Assembly (NCBI GenBank): GCA_011391295.1
Contig: JAABQT010000029.1
Span: 1-11,242, forward strand
Direction: 5' to 3'
Length of the DNA: 11,242 nt
Source of the DNA: Betaproteobacteria bacterium
Lineage (GTDB): Bacteria; Pseudomonadota; Gammaproteobacteria; Burkholderiales; SG8-39
Both the position numbers and the translations under genes were made by a program. Under the pieces are notes generated by a model that worked only from the letters and a program-made list of their open reading frames with translations, did not search any database and was not told the origin of the DNA. This document shows positions 6,991 through 11,242 of the stretch, piece by piece. Position 1 is the first letter of the stretch. Each line of letters opens with the position of its first letter.

Positions 6991-7000
6991 GGCTGGCAGT

Positions 7001-8209
7001 CTACTGCTTCAGGCGCATCGGCAGCAGCCACAGCACCGCCGCCGCCTGCAGCGCGGCGAGCGACCAGAAGGCCGTCGCGTAGGCGCCGGCGGCGTAGCGG
7101 CTGTCGACCTCGGGGTAAAGCCGCAGCACGGCGCCGATGCCCCACTGGAAGAGAAACGACGTGCCGAACATCATGACGTTGGATGCGGTAATCACGCGCC
7201 CGGTCATCTCCGGCGGGAAAATCGGCGTCAGCAGCGCGTAGGCGAGCGACACCGAGATGGCAGTGAAGGCGTACACGGCGAGGATCGCGGGCAGTCCCGC
7301 GGTGACGCCCGCGGCCAGGAGCGCGAACATCGCCAGCGAGGTTACGAGGCCGATCTTGTAGGTGGTCATGCGCGAGACGCCGGCGCCCGCCAGGCGGTCG
7401 CTGGAGACACCAAAGAACACCGAGCCGGCGGTATAGGCGATGGCCGTGGTGAGCAGCGCCGTGGCCACGGCCGGGCGCTGGTAGCCGGCGATGTCGTAGA
7501 GCCAGGGGGCGAGCCACAAACCCTGCAGCGCCTGGTAAACCGCGTGGCAGACGACGAGCGGCAGGGCGATGCGCCAGAAGGGAACGCTGGAGAAGATTCT
7601 GCCGAAACCGGCGATCTGCGCGCGCAGCGTCTGGCCATGCCCGGGAAGCGGTTTCTCCGGCACCAGCAGGAAGATGAGCGCCGCTACGCTCACGGAGGCG
7701 GTGGCGAGCACATAGAACAGCGCGCGCCAGCCGAACGGCCCGAGAAATGCCTCCGCCGGTGCAGTGGCCGAGAGCCCGCCCAGCCCGCCAACCGCGAGAT
7801 ACAGGCCGTTCAGGGTCGCCAGGCGCGACAGCGGAAACCAGAGCGTGAACGCCTTGATGGCGCCCATCAGGCAGCCCGACACCCCGAGGCCGATGAGCGC
7901 GCGCCCGACCGAGAGCATGACGAAGTCCTGCGCCAGCGCGAAGACCAGGGCGCCCGTGGCGGCGATGCACAGCAGCGCCGCCAGCACGCGGCGCGGCCCG
8001 TAGCGATCGAGCAGCACGCCGAGCGGCAGCTGGAACGCGGCGAAGGCGAGAAGATAGGTGGCGGTAAGAAAGCCGAGGTCGGCGCTGGAAAGGGAAAAAT
8101 CGCGCGCCAGGTCGCGGGAAATGACGGCATTGACGTTGCGGAAGAAGTACGAAAGGTAGAAGCCGGCGGCAAACGGGCAGAACACGACGAGGAGCAGCCG
8201 CGGATTCAC
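7001..8209 (-). CDS. MFS transporter (second in the window)
   Basis: A 402-residue carrier if translated from the GTG at 8209. It has about twelve hydrophobic segments and a clean MFS motif A, GVLLDRYGPRR (residues 64-74). The first segment, FAAGFYLSYFFRNVNAVISRDL, has the Y-x-x-R-x-x-x-x-x-x-x-x-x-D pattern of organic-anion and nitrate/sugar-phosphate-like MFS subfamilies. An in-frame ATG at 8251 would add MRASLAHLRRYNRR and overlap the start codon of the divergent ubiX gene. I prefer the GTG because the membrane segment follows at once and the intergenic space is preserved. No Shine-Dalgarno is seen; TACAAT sits 6 bases before the GTG. It is unlike the other MFS protein in the window and is co-directional with the core-MetE gene, so a methylated or sulfur-containing substrate is conceivable. 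That is inference. Confidence 0.87.
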   Translation of the reverse strand: MNPRLLLVVFCPFAAGFYLSYFFRNVNAVISRDLARDFSLSSADLGFLTATYLLAFAAFQLPLGVLLDRYGPRRVLAALLCIAATGALVFALAQDFVMLSVGRALIGLGVSGCLMGAIKAFTLWFPLSRLATLNGLYLAVGGLGGLSATAPAEAFLGPFGWRALFYVLATASVSVAALIFLLVPEKPLPGHGQTLRAQIAGFGRIFSSVPFWRIALPLVVCHAVYQALQGLWLAPWLYDIAGYQRPAVATALLTTAIAYTAGSVFFGVSSDRLAGAGVSRMTTYKIGLVTSLAMFALLAAGVTAGLPAILAVYAFTAISVSLAYALLTPIFPPEMTGRVITASNVMMFGTSFLFQWGIGAVLRLYPEVDSRYAAGAYATAFWSLAALQAAAVLWLLPMRLKQ

Positions 8210-8215
8210 GCGTCG

Positions 8216-8221
8216 ATTGTA
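8216..8221 (-). promoter_or_regulatory. -10-like box before the second MFS gene
   Basis: Minus-strand TACAAT (one mismatch to TATAAT) ends 6 bases before the GTG at 8209. If it is a -10, transcription would begin at or near the start codon and the message would be leaderless. No convincing -35 is present. Confidence 0.3.
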
Positions 8222-8236
8222 GCGGCGCAAATGGGC

Positions 8237-8242
8237 TAAGCT
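8237..8242 (+). promoter_or_regulatory. TANNNT box before ubiX
   Basis: Plus-strand TAAGCT lies 7 bases before the ATG at 8250, with no Shine-Dalgarno between. It is compatible with a -10 for a leaderless message, but it is a weak match to TATAAT. Confidence 0.2.
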
Positions 8243-8249
8243 TGCGCGC

Positions 8250-8825
8250 ATGGAAAAACGGCGCCTCATCGTCGGCATCACTGGCGCCACCGGATCGGCC
8301 TACGGCGTACGCCTGCTCGAGGAACTGCGCGCGCTCAAGGGCTGGGAGGCGCACCTCGTGCTCACCGACGCCGGCGTGCTGAACGCGCACCAGGAGCTCG
8401 GGCTCAAGCGCAAGGACATCGAGCGCCTCGCGCACCAGGCTTACCACCCGAGGGACATCGGCGCGGCGATCGCCAGCGGGTCTTTCCTCACCGAAGGCAT
8501 GATCGTCGCCCCGTGCAGCATGAAGACCCTGGCGGCGATCGCGCATGCGCACGCCGACGATCTGGTCTCGCGCGCCGCGGACGTGGTGTTGAAGGAGCGC
8601 CGGCGCCTGGTGCTGCTGCCGCGCGAGGCGCCACTCAATCTCGCGCATCTGAGGAACATGGTGCAGGTCACGGAGATGGGCGGAGTCGTGTTCCCGCCCG
8701 TGCCGGCGTTCTATGCCAGGCCGAAGACGATCGACGATCTGGTCCTGCATACCGTGCGCCGCGTGCTGGACCTGTTCGGCATCCATTCGCCGAAGCTCGC
8801 GCGCTGGAAGGGCCTCGATGGCTGA
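8250..8825 (+). CDS. ubiX: Flavin prenyltransferase UbiX (Pad1 family)
   Basis: Attaches a dimethylallyl group to FMN to make prenyl-FMN, the cofactor of UbiD-type decarboxylases in ubiquinone synthesis and aromatic-acid breakdown; cytosolic. The 191 residues match UbiX throughout. The FMN-binding start is IVGITGATGSAYGVRLLEEL (GITGATGS at 9-16), with DIGAAIASGSF at 69-79 and VAPCSMKTLAAIA at 86-98. ADVVLKERRRLVLLPREAPL at 110-129 carries the conserved Arg-Glu, followed by the FPPVPAFYARP loop at 148-158 that shapes the prenyl site. The E. coli motif RETPL reads REAPL here. Length is normal. No ubiD lies in the window. The next gene overlaps by 8 bases, so translation is probably coupled. No Shine-Dalgarno is evident before the ATG, which shares CATG with a possible start of the divergent transporter. 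Confidence 0.95.
   Translation: MEKRRLIVGITGATGSAYGVRLLEELRALKGWEAHLVLTDAGVLNAHQELGLKRKDIERLAHQAYHPRDIGAAIASGSFLTEGMIVAPCSMKTLAAIAHAHADDLVSRAADVVLKERRRLVLLPREAPLNLAHLRNMVQVTEMGGVVFPPVPAFYARPKTIDDLVLHTVRRVLDLFGIHSPKLARWKGLDG
8806..8812 (+). promoter_or_regulatory. Internal Shine-Dalgarno inside the ubiX 3' end
   Basis: GGAAGGG lies within the last codons of ubiX, 5 bases before the ATG at 8818. It settles the start of the DUF2817 gene and supports an 8-base gene overlap. Confidence 0.65.
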
Positions 8826-9909
8826 CCTGTCGGTGTTCTCCACGTCCTACCTGGAAGCGCGCGCCAAATTCGTCGACGCGGCGCGCGGCGCGGGCGCCAC
8901 GGTGTACGAGTACCGCCACCCGACGCTGAAGGGCCCGGACGGGGAACCCATGTGCCTCGATGTGGCGGTGGCGGGGTCCGAGGACGCGGAGCGCGTGCTG
9001 GTCGCCGGCAGCGGCACGCATGGCATCGAGGGCTATCCGGGTTCCGCGGCGCAGACAGCATGGCTGCTGGGGGGCGGCGCGCAGCGCCTGCCCAAGCGCA
9101 CGGCGATGGTGTTCTTTCACGCGCACAATCCCTGGGGCTTCGCGCACAAGGCGCGCGGCACCGAGGAGAACGTGGACCTCAATCGAAATTTCCTCGACCA
9201 CGCCAAGCCCTATCCCGCGAACCCGGGATATGCCGAGGTGCACCCGATCGTCACGCCGGAGGAGTGGAGCGACGCCAGCGTCGCCGGCATCTTCCGTGGG
9301 CTGGACGCATACCGGCAGAAGGTGGGCGAGAAGGCCTTTTCCACCGCGTTCAACGGCGGGCAGTATTCGCACGCCGACGGCATCTACTTCGGCGGGCAGC
9401 GCGAGCAGTGGGCGACCTACTCATTTCGCGAGGCGGTGCTCAAGCACGTGGCGCATGCCAAGCACGCCGCGATCATCGATTTCCATACCGGCATCGGCCC
9501 CTGGATGGAACACATCTATCTGTGCTTCCACAAGGAGGGCTCGCCGGCGCGCGAGCGCGCGCGCACCTGGTGGGGCGAGCGCGCGGTGAATCTCGCCGGC
9601 GTCACGCACAAGGCGCTCGCCGATTACCAGGGGGTGCTGATCGACGGCTTCGCCGCCATGCTGCCCAAGGCCGCGGTCACCTGCATCGTGGTGGAATTCG
9701 GCACGCTCAAGCGCGAGGAGGTGCAGCGCGCCAACATGGCGGGGCGGTGGCTACGCTACTGCGGCGCGAAGCAGCCGGCGCTGGCGCGCAAGGTGCACCA
9801 GGAATTCTGCGAGTGCTTCTATCCCGGCGACCCGAAGTGGCGCGCCGCGGCGCTCGAGCAGTCGAGGGAGATCCTCGACCGGGGGATCGCCGGGATCGGG
9901 CGCGTCTAG
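8818..9909 (+). CDS. DUF2817 family protein, M14-like zinc carboxypeptidase/hydrolase
   Basis: A 363-residue protein of the DUF2817 family, related to M14 metallocarboxypeptidases and succinylglutamate desuccinylase/aspartoacylase. The metal site is visible: GTHGIEGYPG with His68 and Glu71 (H-x-x-E), then ENVDLNRNF (residues 117-125, the N-R substrate-binding element). A third ligand sits in IIDFHTGIGPW (His223), and a likely catalytic Glu293 in VVEFGT. It has no signal peptide or membrane segment, so it probably acts in the cytosol. The substrate is unknown; cleavage of an amide or peptide-like bond at a free carboxylate is the family expectation. The overlap with ubiX implies co-expression, which is an unusual pairing. 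It could release an amide-linked aromatic acid for a UbiD-type decarboxylase, but nothing in the sequence proves this. Confidence 0.9.
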   Translation: MADLSVFSTSYLEARAKFVDAARGAGATVYEYRHPTLKGPDGEPMCLDVAVAGSEDAERVLVAGSGTHGIEGYPGSAAQTAWLLGGGAQRLPKRTAMVFFHAHNPWGFAHKARGTEENVDLNRNFLDHAKPYPANPGYAEVHPIVTPEEWSDASVAGIFRGLDAYRQKVGEKAFSTAFNGGQYSHADGIYFGGQREQWATYSFREAVLKHVAHAKHAAIIDFHTGIGPWMEHIYLCFHKEGSPARERARTWWGERAVNLAGVTHKALADYQGVLIDGFAAMLPKAAVTCIVVEFGTLKREEVQRANMAGRWLRYCGAKQPALARKVHQEFCECFYPGDPKWRAAALEQSREILDRGIAGIGRV

Positions 9910-9913
9910 GCGT

Positions 9914-10189
9914 CTACTTCAGTTCGATCTCGACGAAGCGGAATTCGAAGGCGTTGGCGTTGATGACGTTGTGCGCGACGCCTTTCGGGCGGGCGTAGGA
10001 CACGCCGGCCTGCAGCGGCGCGTCGCGCACGCCTTCGGGTTCTTCCAGGCGCAGGATTCCGGTGGTGAGCGGCACCACCACGTAGTCGTGCGCGTGCACA
10101 TGGTGGCCGGTTTCGGCACCGGGCTGGAAGCGCCATTCCGTGACGATGACGCGGTCGTTGTCGAGCTGCAGGTGCGCGGTGGCTTTCAT
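9914..10189 (-). CDS. Small single-domain cupin (BauB-like)
   Basis: A 91-residue single-domain cupin. Motif 1 reads G-x-x-x-G-H-H-V-H-A-H-D-Y, keeping an H-x-H pair plus extra histidines (residues about 29-34), but no glutamate stands at the usual third ligand position. Motif 2 is SYARPKGVAHNVINAN, with a histidine near residue 73. It resembles the short cupins annotated as beta-alanine degradation protein BauB, whose biochemistry is unclear to me. Minus-strand AGGA lies 7 bases before the ATG. It follows the nitronate monooxygenase gene by 15 bases and is most likely in its operon. The 3' end comes within 4 bases of the convergent DUF2817 gene. Confidence 0.85.
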   Translation of the reverse strand: MKATAHLQLDNDRVIVTEWRFQPGAETGHHVHAHDYVVVPLTTGILRLEEPEGVRDAPLQAGVSYARPKGVAHNVINANAFEFRFVEIELK

Positions 10190-10204
10190 GGGCCGATCCT
10201 GTAT

Positions 10205-11242
10205 CTATGCATTGGCAGCCAGCTCCCGGGTCAGCGCGGCGGCGGGTATCTCCTTGCACCCGCTCGCGTTCTGGCCGGACCAGAGCGGCGAGAAATCGCC
10301 GCGGCCCTGGTGTTCGGCTTTGGCGCGCAAGGGGGCGATGGCGGAGGTAGCGAGCGGAAACGCAGGCGCGGCGGCGCTGATCGGGCCAAGCTCCCGCATG
10401 ACGCGGTTCACGATTCCGCGCGCAGGCCGGCCGCTGAAAACGTTGGTGAGCGCGGTGTGATGGGCTGCCCCGCTCTTCAGCGCCGCGCGATGCACCGCGC
10501 TGGTGGTGGCCTCCGGGCAGAGCAGGTAACTGGTGCCGATCTGCACGCCTGCCGCGCCCAGTGCCATCGCGGCCGCGACGCCCTTCGCGTCCGCGATGCC
10601 GCCGGCAGCGATGACCGGCAGCTTCACTGCCCGTATGATCTGCGGCAACAGTGCGAAGGTGCCGACCTGTGCAGTCAGGTCGTCCGAAAGGAAATTGCCG
10701 CGGTGTCCGCCCGCCTCGATTCCCTGCGCAATGATGGCATCGACGCCCTGTGCTTCGAGCCAGCGCGCCTCTTCGATGGTGGTCGCCGAGGAGAGGATCT
10801 TCGCGCCCACGGCCCGCACCCGCGCCAGCAGGTCGGCCGAGGGCAAGCCGAAATGAAAACTCACCACGAGGGGTTTGAACTCGTCCAGCGCGTCGGCGGC
10901 TTCGGCGCTGAAGGGGGAGCGCGCCGGCCCGGCTGAAATGCTGCCCGCATCGATTCCATACTCTTTGTAATACGGCGCCAGCGCGGCTCGCCAACCCGCC
11001 TCGCGCTCGGCGCTTGGCGCGGGCGGCGCGTGGCAGAAGAAATTCACGTTGAACGGCTTGCGTGTTTGCGCCTTGATCGCCGCCAGCTCCTTGCGCATGG
11101 CGTCCAGACTGAGCATGGCGCATGGCAGCGAGCCCAGCCCGCCCGCATTGGACACGGCAATTGCCAGCGCGCTGCCTTGAACGCCCGCCATGGGTGCCTG
11201 GATGATCGGCAGCTCGATACCCAGGAGTTTCTGCAGCGTCAT
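10205..11242 (-). CDS. Nitronate monooxygenase-family FMN oxidoreductase (class I, PaNMO-like)
   Basis: A TIM-barrel FMN enzyme of 345 residues that oxidises alkyl nitronates such as propionate 3-nitronate, releasing nitrite; cytosolic detoxification. The N-terminus LGIELPIIQAPMAGVQGSAL is typical, followed by SNAGGLGSLP and FNVNFFCH (64-71). The catalytic histidine is His180 in GIEAGGHRG, and the phosphate-binding segments are AAGGIAD (212-218) and GVQIGTSYL (232-240). These match the motifs used to define class I nitronate monooxygenases. Some relatives are quinone reductases or enoyl reductases (FabK-like), so the substrate is likely but not proven. The ATG lies exactly at the window edge; its position just before the conserved start makes it probable, but upstream signals cannot be checked. 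It is first in an operon with the cupin. Confidence 0.92.
   Translation of the reverse strand: MTLQKLLGIELPIIQAPMAGVQGSALAIAVSNAGGLGSLPCAMLSLDAMRKELAAIKAQTRKPFNVNFFCHAPPAPSAEREAGWRAALAPYYKEYGIDAGSISAGPARSPFSAEAADALDEFKPLVVSFHFGLPSADLLARVRAVGAKILSSATTIEEARWLEAQGVDAIIAQGIEAGGHRGNFLSDDLTAQVGTFALLPQIIRAVKLPVIAAGGIADAKGVAAAMALGAAGVQIGTSYLLCPEATTSAVHRAALKSGAAHHTALTNVFSGRPARGIVNRVMRELGPISAAAPAFPLATSAIAPLRAKAEHQGRGDFSPLWSGQNASGCKEIPAAALTRELAANA

Noticed and set aside
4736..8239. A 1167-codon plus-strand open frame across four genes
   Set aside because: It runs out of frame through the first MFS gene and antisense to the core-MetE and second MFS genes. Its Arg/Gly/His-rich translation shows no family motif. 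It is a byproduct of high GC codon bias.
5607..8843. A 1078-codon minus-strand open frame
   Set aside because: Low-complexity Arg/Ala/His-rich translation overlapping five well-supported genes in other frames; no recognisable domain.
9904..9916. GTCTAGGCGTCTA direct repeat at the DUF2817/cupin junction
   Set aside because: Only a 6-7 base repeat formed by the two opposed stop codons; no site-specific recombination or att context.

Overview
The window is a GC-rich, densely coded stretch of bacterial chromosome. Codon usage strongly favours G/C at third positions, intergenic gaps are a few to about 50 bases, and many convincing genes carry long antisense shadow frames. The gene families fit a betaproteobacterium, most likely Burkholderiales or a relative: a betaproteobacterial-looking UbiX, a BauB-like small cupin, a PaNMO-type nitronate monooxygenase, a short core MetE protein and many catabolic enzymes. 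That placement is an inference from family resemblance. No rRNA, tRNA, CRISPR array, intact insertion sequence or phage gene is visible.

Layout. (1) Plus strand, 2-2958: the 3' part of a formylglycine-type sulfatase, whose first complete codon is the catalytic cysteine; a short repeat-like intergenic segment; a gamma-glutamyltransferase reduced to its two ends; an NHL-repeat beta-propeller; and a small antibiotic-biosynthesis-monooxygenase (ABM) fold protein. (2) Minus strand, 2965-3897: a ketopantoate-reductase-family dehydrogenase, divergent from (3). (3) Plus strand, 3946-5966: a class II aldolase/adducin protein, then a TetA-like MFS transporter. (4) Minus strand, 5963-8209: a second MFS transporter followed by a zinc-dependent core-MetE methyltransferase. 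(5) Plus strand, 8250-9909: the flavin prenyltransferase UbiX overlapping a DUF2817 (M14-like) metallohydrolase by 8 bases. (6) Minus strand, 9914-11242: a nitronate monooxygenase followed by a cupin.

The transcription units alternate in direction and meet tail to tail almost without spacing (2958/2965, 5966/5963 sharing CTAG, 9909/9914). The set reads as catabolic and accessory metabolism: desulfation, gamma-glutamyl or lactone chemistry, dehydrogenase plus aldolase with an uptake or efflux carrier, methyl transfer, decarboxylase cofactor supply and nitronate detoxification. I do not see one coherent pathway or an obvious new defence or mobile system. The best leads are the gutted GGT beside a GGGGACAGACC-type repeat, a MesD-like methionine synthase without its usual MesX partner nearby, the UbiX-DUF2817 coupling, and three divergent genes with a TANNNT box 6-7 bases before the start codon and no Shine-Dalgarno, which suggests leaderless transcripts.
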